Source: Casp-actino8 sp964563545 (lineage in GTDB: Bacteria; Actinomycetota; Acidimicrobiia; Acidimicrobiales; Ilumatobacteraceae). Taken from it: 8,755 nucleotides of DNA. The notes beneath the pieces are model-generated. The model had not been told where the DNA came from. It ran no database searches and was given only the letters and a program-made list of their open reading frames with translations. The stretch spans positions 1 to 8,755 of the forward strand of contig CAZLXB010000046.1 in NCBI GenBank assembly GCA_964563545.1. The letters are read 5' to 3'. The position numbers and the translations under genes are program-made. Positions 1 through 5,981 of the stretch are shown piece after piece. The stretch's first letter is position 1; every line of letters starts with the position of its first letter.

Positions 1-1
1 G

Positions 2-75
2 TGGGCGTGACGGGACTCGAACCCGGGACCTCCACCGTGTCATGGTGGCGCTCTAACCAACTGAGCTACACGCCC
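2..75 (-). tRNA. tRNA-Val (anticodon GAC)
   Basis: The minus strand folds into a complete cloverleaf. The acceptor stem GGGCGTG (75-69) pairs with CACGCCC (9-3). The D arm has GCTC/GAGC, and the anticodon stem CCACC/GGTGG encloses the loop ATGACAC. The anticodon GAC lies at 41-39 and reads valine codon GTC (and GTT by wobble). The variable loop is 5 nt and the T loop is the standard TTCGAGT. The discriminator base is A at position 2, as expected for tRNA-Val. The window ends one base further on (a C), so whether CCA is encoded cannot be seen. One oddity is that the outermost T-stem pair (C26 with U10 in window numbering) is a mismatch; the other four T-stem pairs are intact. The gene lies just downstream of hemW on the same strand and has its own candidate promoter. 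Confidence 0.96.
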
Positions 76-88
76 GAAAGCAGACGTC

Positions 89-116
89 AGCCTACCTCCC
101 CACCCCGCTGGCTCAA
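89..116 (-). promoter_or_regulatory. Candidate sigma70-type promoter for tRNA-Val
   Basis: On the minus strand there is TTGAGC (116-111; 4 of 6 matches to TTGACA), a 16-base spacer, then TAGGCT (94-89; fits TANNNT). The tRNA begins 13 bases after the -10 box, which leaves room for a short 5' leader. The -35 box overlaps the hemW stop codon, so the tRNA could be transcribed both on its own and by read-through from hemW. This is motif matching only; both boxes are imperfect and the spacer is slightly short. Confidence 0.4.
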
Positions 117-1177
117 CGAAGTCGCAGGGAGACCTCGTTGGCCATGAGTCGGCCCTTGCGGGTCAGCCGGAGTCGCTCACCCTCCTCCACGACCAGCCCT
201 TCAAGGAGCGTGAGGTCATCGGCCGAGAACGATCCGAGCGGAACACCTTCCCGCATCCGGATCGCCAGTTGCAGTCCTTCCAGACGACGCTCGTCGGCGT
301 TCAACTCTTCAGCCGCCGATTCAGCCGATTCACCGGCTTCCACGAGATCGCAGAATCGATCGGGCGTGCGAACGTTCCACCAGCGCCGCCCCCTCATGTG
401 CGAATGCGCGGCACTTCCGAACCCGAGATACTCCCCTTGTTGCCAATAGAGCCGATTGTGCTCGCATCCGTGCCCCGGTCGCGCCCAGTTCGACACCTCG
501 TAGTTCATGAGACCGTGCGCGTTCAGGATCTCGTCGGCCACTTCATACATCTCGGCCTGCACGTCGTCATCCGGATAGCGCGCCGGGTCATCGGCCAGTG
601 GCGTACCGGCCTCCACCGTGAGCCCGTAGGCCGACACGTGGGGTGGTTCGAGGTCGCAAACCCGCCGAACGGTTTCGGCCCAGTCGTCCACCGATTCACC
701 GTGAACGCCGTAGATGATGTCGAGGTTGAAGTTCGTGAATCCCACTCGCCGCGCGATCTCCACGGCCCGCTCCACGTTGCGCGGATCGTGGGTACGACCG
801 AGATTGGCGAGCACGTGATCTTTCATCGACTGCACACCGAAACTCAGTCGGTTCACGCCTACCCGGCGGTACACGAGCAGCATCTCTTCGGTCACGTCGT
901 CGGGATTGCATTCGATCGTGGTCTCACAATCGTTCGCACTCGGAATCTCGGCCAGCACTTGGGCCAGGAGTTCGGGCGCGAGCCGGGTCGGCGTGCCTCC
1001 ACCTACGAAGATCGATGTCACGGCGGGCAGGCCGGCCTCACGAGCACGCTGGATTTCGGCTCGCAGTGCAGTGACGTAACGCTCCATCAAGTGATCGCGA
1101 TCGGTGAACGTTGCGAACGCGCAGTAGTCGCAGCGATGCCGACAGAACGGGATGTGGACGTAGGCGCCGAAGGCCAT
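113..1177 (-). CDS. hemW: HemW, radical SAM haem chaperone (formerly 'HemN-like')
   Basis: HemW is a cytoplasmic radical SAM protein that binds haem and is thought to deliver it to target proteins. It is often misannotated as oxygen-independent coproporphyrinogen III oxidase. The N-terminus carries the CX3CX2C iron-sulphur motif (C-RHR-C-DY-C, about residues 12-19) followed by AF; true HemN has a fourth Cys here, and it is absent. GGGTP, a radical SAM SAM-binding element, follows at about 59-63. Near 240 is HNRLYW, matching the HNxxYW motif associated with haem binding in HemW, followed by YLGFGSAAHS. The C-terminus ends with a typical winged segment (GRLMANEV). At about 354 residues it is slightly short but complete. 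Two starts are possible: ATG at 1177 (TGATG overlap, used here) or GTG one codon earlier at 1180, making a 4-base GTGA overlap with the upstream regulator. No Shine-Dalgarno is evident, so translational coupling is likely. It is the last protein gene before the tRNA. Confidence 0.95.
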   Translation of the reverse strand: MAFGAYVHIPFCRHRCDYCAFATFTDRDHLMERYVTALRAEIQRAREAGLPAVTSIFVGGGTPTRLAPELLAQVLAEIPSANDCETTIECNPDDVTEEMLLVYRRVGVNRLSFGVQSMKDHVLANLGRTHDPRNVERAVEIARRVGFTNFNLDIIYGVHGESVDDWAETVRRVCDLEPPHVSAYGLTVEAGTPLADDPARYPDDDVQAEMYEVADEILNAHGLMNYEVSNWARPGHGCEHNRLYWQQGEYLGFGSAAHSHMRGRRWWNVRTPDRFCDLVEAGESAESAAEELNADERRLEGLQLAIRMREGVPLGSFSADDLTLLEGLVVEEGERLRLTRKGRLMANEVSLRLR

Positions 1178-1755
1178 CACTTGCTCGTGTGGTAGAGCAG
1201 ACCCAGATCGGCGAGTCTCTGTTGGACATCTTCGAGGGGCACGTCGAGCATGGCCGCGATCGCCCGAATGTCGTGGGCGCGGATGGTCAGCACCTTGCCG
1301 TTGAAGTCGCCTCGTTGAACCTGGATCATGGTGAGGAATCGCGTGAGCATCTTCTGTGCCGGACCGTTCAACTGCGACAACCGCACGAGGTCGATCACGA
1401 TCTTGCGCGGCTTGCTCGCCACCGCATCAGGGTCCTGCCCGGGAGTCGACTCGTCGAGGGGCAACATCTGGCCGGCCGGCACTGCGTACAACGCAGCAAG
1501 GCGATGCAGACGCGGCAACGAAATCGTCCGCTCTCCACGCTCGTAGGCCCCCACCACCGAGGCCTTGAACTCACCCTGCGACAACGTCTCCACCTCTTGC
1601 AGCGAGAGCCGCTTCTGTCGACGAATGGCCCGGAGACGCTCACCGACCCGACGGCTGAAAGCCGGGTCGTCGCGATCGGTCCCCTCGTCACCGTGCGTGG
1701 GCATCTTGGGCATCGCTCGGACTCTACGTCCTGCCTTGCCACTCTCCGTGGTCAC
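1177..1755 (-). CDS. BldD-like XRE-family regulator with c-di-GMP-binding signature
   Basis: This is a small DNA-binding protein resembling Streptomyces BldD, the c-di-GMP-responsive repressor of developmental genes. Numbering from the GTG start (192 aa), an XRE-type helix-turn-helix spans about 35-95, with BldD-like stretches SLQEVETLSQG (51-61), VVGAYERGER (67-76) and VP near 92. A linker follows, then a C-terminal domain with QRGDFNGKVLTIR. This contains the RXD-X8-RXXD signature through which BldD binds c-di-GMP: R148/D150, eight residues, R159/D162. The start is uncertain. GTG at 1755 overlaps the rsmE stop by four bases (GTGA), like neighbouring junctions, and is used here. ATG at 1713 gives 178 aa, closer to the length of S. 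coelicolor BldD; an ATG at 1704 also exists. None has a good Shine-Dalgarno. The frame is open upstream to 1860, but that part overlaps rsmE and looks like shadow sequence. Assignment to the BldD family is strong; its targets are unknown. Confidence 0.9.
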   Translation of the reverse strand: MTTESGKAGRRVRAMPKMPTHGDEGTDRDDPAFSRRVGERLRAIRRQKRLSLQEVETLSQGEFKASVVGAYERGERTISLPRLHRLAALYAVPAGQMLPLDESTPGQDPDAVASKPRKIVIDLVRLSQLNGPAQKMLTRFLTMIQVQRGDFNGKVLTIRAHDIRAIAAMLDVPLEDVQQRLADLGLLYHTSK

Positions 1756-2438
1756 GAGTGGCGGTCGATGAGCAGCGCACCGGCCACGATCGCCGCCGTC
1801 TCGGCGCGCAGGATCGCGCCCGGCAACGCCACCGTCGGCGTCACGAGGTCCCGCTCCCACTGACTGAAACCGCCTTCGGGCCCGACCACGACTGCGGTCG
1901 TCGCCGACGTCAGAGCCGAACCATCGGGTTCGGCGATCGCGAGCCCGCTGGCCGACAATCCGGCGATCGCCGACTCGAGATTCGGCTGCACATCGGCGAC
2001 GTGCGTGAGGTGGACCGACCGACTCTGCATGAGTGCTTCGCGCGTCACGCGGCGCCAGCGTTCCGATTGCCGCTCGGCTTTATCGTCGTCCCAACGCACC
2101 ACCGAGCGTTCGGCGCGGAACGGAATCACCTGATCCACTCCGAGTTCGGCCAATTTCTGGACCACGACTTCGGGCTTGTCGCCCTTTGTGAGTGCGAACA
2201 CGAGGGTGAGACGAGCCCGTGATCGAGGTTCCTCTTCGATCGGCGACACGACGACCAGTGAACCGTCGGCCGAATACGTCGTGGATCGCCAACGACCTTG
2301 GCCGTCGGTCACGGTGACCGGTTCACCATCGCGGAGTCGGAGAACCTTGGCCAGATGATGGGCATCGGCGTCGTCGAGGGTGGGCGTGTCGAGCGACTCG
2401 ACGAGGACGTGAGCCGAAGCGTGTCGACGTTCGTTCAC
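1752..2438 (-). CDS. rsmE: 16S rRNA (uracil1498-N3)-methyltransferase RsmE
   Basis: RsmE methylates N3 of U1498 in 16S rRNA of the assembled 30S subunit, using SAM in a SPOUT (trefoil-knot) fold. At 228 aa it is near the usual length. The N-terminal PUA-like part has HHLAKVLRLRDGEPVTV (27-43). The family stretch KGDKPEVVVQKLAELGV follows at 85-101, then VIPF. The SAM-binding knot carries GPEGGFS (186-192) and LPGAILRAETAA (205-216). The start codon is GTG at 2438, overlapping the dnaJ TGA stop by four bases (GTGA); no Shine-Dalgarno is visible, so expression probably depends on dnaJ translation. dnaJ-rsmE adjacency is common in Gram-positive bacteria. No key residues appear to be lost. Confidence 0.96.
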   Translation of the reverse strand: MNERRHASAHVLVESLDTPTLDDADAHHLAKVLRLRDGEPVTVTDGQGRWRSTTYSADGSLVVVSPIEEEPRSRARLTLVFALTKGDKPEVVVQKLAELGVDQVIPFRAERSVVRWDDDKAERQSERWRRVTREALMQSRSVHLTHVADVQPNLESAIAGLSASGLAIAEPDGSALTSATTAVVVGPEGGFSQWERDLVTPTVALPGAILRAETAAIVAGALLIDRHS

Positions 2439-3547
2439 GAGAAAGCCGACTTGACGCGCGAGAAGAAACCCTTCTCGGCCGGAGCCACCGTCTCACCACG
2501 GAGTTCGGCGAGCTGGCGCAGCAAGGCTGCTTCCTCGTCACTCAACTTGGTCGGCACCAAGACGTCGATCACGACTCGCAGGTCGCCCCGACCACGACCC
2601 TGCAACCGCGGTACTCCGCGTCGGGCCAACGTGAACACCCGACCCGGCTGGGTGCCGGGCGGGATCACGAGGGTTTCGGATCCATCCAGCGTCTCGAACT
2701 CCACCGAGGTTCCCAGACTCGCCTGGGCCATCGACACCTCGAGGCGACTCACGAGATCGAAGCCGTCGCGTTCGAATCGGTCGTGCGGCGCCACGCGCAG
2801 ATGCACGTAGAGATCGCCGGCGGATCCACCACGCGGACCCACAGCACCGCGTCCGGTGAGACGGAGAGTCGAACCGGTGTCCACACCGGCTGGGACGTCG
2901 ACCTGATACGTCTTCTCGCCGACGATGCGCCCCTGGCCACCGCATGGCGCGCACGGAGTCACCACCACCTGACCGAAGCCGCCGCATCGCTGACACGTCT
3001 GCGTGGAGATCATCTGACCGAGAAGACTCTGACGGACTCGCTGGACCTGACCGGTGCCGTTGCAGTCCGAACACGCGACCGGCTGGGTTCCCGACCCCGC
3101 GCCCGATCCGTTGCAGTCGTCGCAACGCGTCGCCGTGCGGACATTCACCGGAAGGGTCGCCCCGAACACGGCCTGCTCGAAGGCGATGTCGGCCACGACC
3201 TCGAGATCCTGGCCACGTGGCGGTCCGGCCGGTCCGCGTGAACCACCGAATCCCCCACCACCGAAGAACGCATCGAAGATGTCACCGAGTCCACCGCCGT
3301 TGAAGAAGTCTCCCTGGCCGGCCGCACCGCCCACTCCGGCGTCGCCGAAGCGGTCGTAGCGCGAACGCGAATCGGGATCCGACAACACCTCGTAGGCGCG
3401 CGCGACCTCCTTGAACTTCTCCTCCGCGGACGGATCGTCGGGGTTGGCGTCGGGGTGCAGTTGACGCGCCTTGACGCGATACGCCTTCTTGATCTCGTCG
3501 GGTGATGCCGATCTCGGCACGCCGAGCAACTCGTAGTAGTCGGCCAC
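2435..3547 (-). CDS. dnaJ: Chaperone DnaJ (Hsp40, HrcA-linked copy)
   Basis: This is a type I Hsp40 co-chaperone that delivers unfolded clients to DnaK and stimulates its ATPase. All domains are present in 370 aa. The J domain (1-68) has HPD at 31-33, and a Gly/Phe-rich linker covers about 70-110. Four zinc-binding CXXCXGXG repeats follow: CDDCNGSG 142-149, CSDCNGTG 159-166, CQRCGGFG 185-192 and CAPCGGQG 199-206. The C-terminal substrate-binding domains come last. The start is GTG at 3547, three bases after the hrcA stop, with GAGGG seven bases upstream. Actinobacteria usually carry one dnaJ with dnaK/grpE/hspR and a second with hrcA. By position this is the second ('DnaJ2') copy and is likely cotranscribed with hrcA. 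The last bases overlap rsmE. Confidence 0.97.
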   Translation of the reverse strand: MADYYELLGVPRSASPDEIKKAYRVKARQLHPDANPDDPSAEEKFKEVARAYEVLSDPDSRSRYDRFGDAGVGGAAGQGDFFNGGGLGDIFDAFFGGGGFGGSRGPAGPPRGQDLEVVADIAFEQAVFGATLPVNVRTATRCDDCNGSGAGSGTQPVACSDCNGTGQVQRVRQSLLGQMISTQTCQRCGGFGQVVVTPCAPCGGQGRIVGEKTYQVDVPAGVDTGSTLRLTGRGAVGPRGGSAGDLYVHLRVAPHDRFERDGFDLVSRLEVSMAQASLGTSVEFETLDGSETLVIPPGTQPGRVFTLARRGVPRLQGRGRGDLRVVIDVLVPTKLSDEEAALLRQLAELRGETVAPAEKGFFSRVKSAFS

Positions 3548-3550
3548 CGA

Positions 3551-4543
3551 TCAGCCCTCGCCGAGTCGACGACCGAGACGGTCCGACACCACTTCGACCG
3601 TGGCGAGCGCGCGCGGGTAGTCCATGCGTGTCGGCCCGAGCACACCCACCGTTCCCATCTGCTGGCCGTCCACCACCACCGGCGCGACCACGACCGAACA
3701 ATTGGCCAAAGGTTCCACGCCGTGTTCGGCGCCGATCGCCACACTGAGCCCACGGTTCAACACATCCCGCACGAGGGTCACGACCAAGTACTGCTGTTCG
3801 AGAGTTTGGATCACCTGGCGCACCACGTCGACGGCATCGAAGGCGGCCGCCATCGACGACACGCCACCGAGAAACACCGGATCTTCGGCCTTCTTGTGTT
3901 GCAGGGCGTCGATCGCGCGCTGACCCAGCGCATCGAGGCCACGATCACCACTCGCCACGAACGACGCATCACCGAGGGGCTTGCCCACCAGCGATTTCTG
4001 CAACTGAGCAGTCACGGCCGCGACCTGGGCGTCGGAGATGTCGTCGTCGAACTCGACGCTTTGGCTCTCGACGGCGCCATTCGACATCACGGCGACCACG
4101 AGTCCCGAACGAGCGGCCAAGGCCACCACCTGCACAGAACGGACATCGGCCCGCTCCACGGTCGGACCGAGCACGACCGACGCATAGTTGGTGAGTCCGG
4201 CCACCAGATGCGACGTGCGCGACAGAAGCTCCTCGAGACGAACGTGGGCGCCGTCGAAGAACTGCCGAACCTGATTGGCCTTCACGTCCTCGAGTCGGCC
4301 GGGCTGGGTGAGGTGATCGACGAAGAAGCGGTAGCCCTTGTCGGTCGGCACGCGTCCGGCCGACGTGTGCGGTTGGGCGAGATAGCCCTCTTGTTCGAGA
4401 ACGGCCATCTCGTTGCGAACCGTGGCCGACGAGACGTTCACACCCTGAACGCTGGCGATGTGGGTGGAGCCAACGGGTTGACCGGAGGCGATGTACTCCT
4501 GCACGACTGCTCGCAGGATGGCGGTCTTGCGTTCATCCAGCAT
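3551..4543 (-). CDS. hrcA: Heat-inducible transcriptional repressor HrcA
   Basis: HrcA represses groESL/groEL-type chaperone genes by binding CIRCE operators and is stabilised in its active form by GroEL. The 330 aa product is near family length. The N-terminal winged helix (about 1-75) has the characteristic ATVRNEMAVLEQEGYL (40-55) and HTSAGRVPTDKGYRFFVD (59-76). The middle and C-terminal GAF-like dimerisation region ends in a typical GPTRMDYPRALATVE block with VSDRLGRRL. ATG 4543 is a secure start because MLDERKTAILRAVV matches the family N-terminus. It begins 19 bases after the phr stop. There is no Shine-Dalgarno, but a TAGAAT box lies nine bases before the ATG, suggesting a leaderless transcript. 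No CIRCE element is visible upstream, so autoregulation is not supported by this window. dnaJ follows after a 3-base gap. Confidence 0.97.
   Translation of the reverse strand: MLDERKTAILRAVVQEYIASGQPVGSTHIASVQGVNVSSATVRNEMAVLEQEGYLAQPHTSAGRVPTDKGYRFFVDHLTQPGRLEDVKANQVRQFFDGAHVRLEELLSRTSHLVAGLTNYASVVLGPTVERADVRSVQVVALAARSGLVVAVMSNGAVESQSVEFDDDISDAQVAAVTAQLQKSLVGKPLGDASFVASGDRGLDALGQRAIDALQHKKAEDPVFLGGVSSMAAAFDAVDVVRQVIQTLEQQYLVVTLVRDVLNRGLSVAIGAEHGVEPLANCSVVVAPVVVDGQQMGTVGVLGPTRMDYPRALATVEVVSDRLGRRLGEG
3555..3559 (-). promoter_or_regulatory. Shine-Dalgarno sequence of dnaJ
   Basis: GAGGG on the minus strand lies inside the last codons of hrcA, with seven bases between it and the GTG start of dnaJ. 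It supports GTG 3547 as the start. It is the only clear ribosome binding site in the window; the other genes overlap their upstream neighbour, follow it closely, or look leaderless. Confidence 0.65.
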
Positions 4544-4552
4544 GACGGGGAA

Positions 4553-4558
4553 ATTCTA
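4553..4558 (-). promoter_or_regulatory. Candidate -10 box (TAGAAT) for a leaderless hrcA mRNA
   Basis: TAGAAT on the minus strand matches TATAAT at 5 of 6 positions and fits the actinobacterial TANNNT pattern. It ends nine bases before the hrcA ATG. With initiation about seven bases after the box, the 5' end would fall at or within about two bases of the start codon. No convincing -35 box is seen 16-18 bases upstream, within the end of phr, so confidence is moderate. Confidence 0.5.
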
Positions 4559-4562
4559 GCCG

Positions 4563-5930
4563 TCAGCCGCCGGTGACCGCCTTGTAGCGGGCGAGCGCCT
4601 CGTCACGCTCCGCCGAGTGGTCGACGATGGGTGCCACGTAGCCGAGCGGCACACCACGACCCTTGGCCCACGGCGAGTGGATCTGGGCGGCCGGCAAGTC
4701 GGCGAGTTCGGGGACGAACCGGCGGACGTAGTCGCCGGTCGGGTCGTAACGCTCGCCCTGCAGTACCGGATTGAAAACTCGGAAGTACGGCGCAGCATCG
4801 GTTCCCGTTCCCGCAGTCCACTGCCAACCGTGCGCGTTGCTCGCGAGATCCCCGTCGACGAGGTGCTGCATGAAATAGCGCGCGCCCCATTGCCATGGAA
4901 GGTGGAGGTCCTTCACGAGGAAACTCGCCACGATCATGCGCACGCGGTTGTGCATCCAGCCGGTCGTGTTGAGTTCGCGCATACCGGCGTCGACGATCGG
5001 ATAACCGGTCTCGCCGCGACACCAGGCCTCGAATCGCTCACGAGCGACGTCACCTTCATCGTGCACCATGGCATCCATCTTGCGATTGAGGTTTCGCCAA
5101 CCGGTGTCGGGGTTCCGAAAGAAGACATCGGCGTAGAACTCCCGCCAGCACAATTCGCTCCGGTAGTGATCGTGATCGGCGCCGCCGCGGAGGTCGGCGA
5201 GCAGTTGACGCGGGTGCACGAGGCCCCAGCGCAGCGCGGCCGAGAGCCGGCTCGACCCGTTGACCGATGGATCGTTACGGCGCTCCTTGTAGCCGTCGAG
5301 ACCATCAGTACCGCGATCACGGAACTCGCTCCATTGTGACCACACCGCGGATTCCGACGCAGGCGGGAGGTCGATGGAGACGTCAGGTCGCGCCAAAGGA
5401 CCATCGCAACGAATCTGCGGCGCTCCGACCACCCGTGCGAGATCGGGCACGTCGAGTGGTTGCGACCACCCGCATTGCAGCCAGCGCTTCGAGAAGGGTG
5501 TGAACACCGAATACGGAGTGCCGTCGTCCTTGACCACCGTTCCCGGTCGCACCGCGTAGGGCGAACCCACGAGTTTCAGGGCTCGCCCATCGGCGCGCAG
5601 CACTTCGGCGACCGCGTCATCCCGGCGTCGACCGTAAGGACCGAAATCCTCCGACACGAACACTGCCGATGCACCGACTTCGGCGACGAACTCGGGGACG
5701 ACTCGCAGAGGGTTGCCATGGCGGTACACGAGGGCCCGTCCGAGCGAGTCGTCGAGGTTCTTCAACACGTCGATCATGAACGCGAGTCGCGGCGCACCGG
5801 ACGCTTCCACGAGCTTGGGGTCGACGACGAAGAGCGGCACGACCTCGTCGAATTCGGCCAAGGCGGCGGTGAGTGCCGGATGATCGGCCAGACGAAGATC
5901 CCGACGGAACCAGATCACGGCGCGCGACAT
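4563..5930 (-). CDS. phr: Class I deoxyribodipyrimidine photolyase
   Basis: Photolyase is a FAD enzyme that uses blue or near-UV light to split cyclobutane pyrimidine dimers. The 455 aa protein has the N-terminal antenna-binding alpha/beta domain (from VIWFRRDLRLADHPAL, 5-20) and the C-terminal FAD domain. Aligned by eye to E. coli PhrB, E259 and W262 (SELCWREFY) match E274/W277, which contact the dimer. N365 (LASNAHGWQW) matches the flavin-contacting N378, and W346 and W369 match W359 and W382 of the electron-transfer triad. GTGTDAAPYFRVFNP is intact. The outer tryptophan W306 appears to be replaced by G293, with no Trp nearby except W303, which corresponds to W316. The antenna cofactor cannot be decided from sequence. 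ATG 5930 is the natural start, since MSRAVIWFRRDLR fits the family. It sits 51 bases after the HisD-like gene and 19 bases before hrcA. A cryptochrome role is possible, but the CPD-repair residues favour repair. Confidence 0.95.
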   Translation of the reverse strand: MSRAVIWFRRDLRLADHPALTAALAEFDEVVPLFVVDPKLVEASGAPRLAFMIDVLKNLDDSLGRALVYRHGNPLRVVPEFVAEVGASAVFVSEDFGPYGRRRDDAVAEVLRADGRALKLVGSPYAVRPGTVVKDDGTPYSVFTPFSKRWLQCGWSQPLDVPDLARVVGAPQIRCDGPLARPDVSIDLPPASESAVWSQWSEFRDRGTDGLDGYKERRNDPSVNGSSRLSAALRWGLVHPRQLLADLRGGADHDHYRSELCWREFYADVFFRNPDTGWRNLNRKMDAMVHDEGDVARERFEAWCRGETGYPIVDAGMRELNTTGWMHNRVRMIVASFLVKDLHLPWQWGARYFMQHLVDGDLASNAHGWQWTAGTGTDAAPYFRVFNPVLQGERYDPTGDYVRRFVPELADLPAAQIHSPWAKGRGVPLGYVAPIVDHSAERDEALARYKAVTGG

Positions 5931-5944
5931 GCGATGAGTGTGTC

Positions 5945-5964
5945 AGCGCTCCGACGCGAGCGCC
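5945..5964 (-). other. Hairpin in the hisD-like/phr gap
   Basis: On the minus strand GCGCTC and GAGCGC form a 6-bp perfect stem around a 6-base loop (GCGTCG), extended by a G-U pair. It lies in the 51-base gap between the HisD-like stop and the phr start. No U-run follows, so it is not a standard intrinsic terminator. It might be a weak terminator, a processing site, or chance in GC-rich DNA. Confidence 0.3.
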
Positions 5965-5981
5965 ATTCGTGCGCGGTTGCC

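Noticed and set aside
269..1195. 308-codon plus-strand frame opposite hemW
   Set aside because: It is antisense to a full-length conserved gene; its composition and lack of motifs indicate a shadow frame.
1756..1860. Upstream extension of the BldD-like frame to 1860 (227 aa form)
   Set aside because: The extra 35 residues overlap the conserved end of rsmE, are Gly/Arg/Asp-rich and have no counterpart in BldD; starts at 1755 or 1713 fit better.
2306..2320. 15-bp palindrome CGGTCAC-G-GTGACCG inside rsmE, considered as a BldD or other operator
   Set aside because: The half-site spacing does not fit the BldD consensus, and the bases encode the conserved PVTVTD stretch of RsmE, so protein constraint explains it.
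3722..4576. 284-codon plus-strand frame opposite hrcA
   Set aside because: It is the mirror of a conserved repressor gene, with no domain and a His-rich composition typical of antisense shadow frames.
5931..5981. Intrinsic terminator after the HisD-like gene
   Set aside because: The hairpin there has only a 6-7 bp stem and no U-run, so I list it only as a hairpin.
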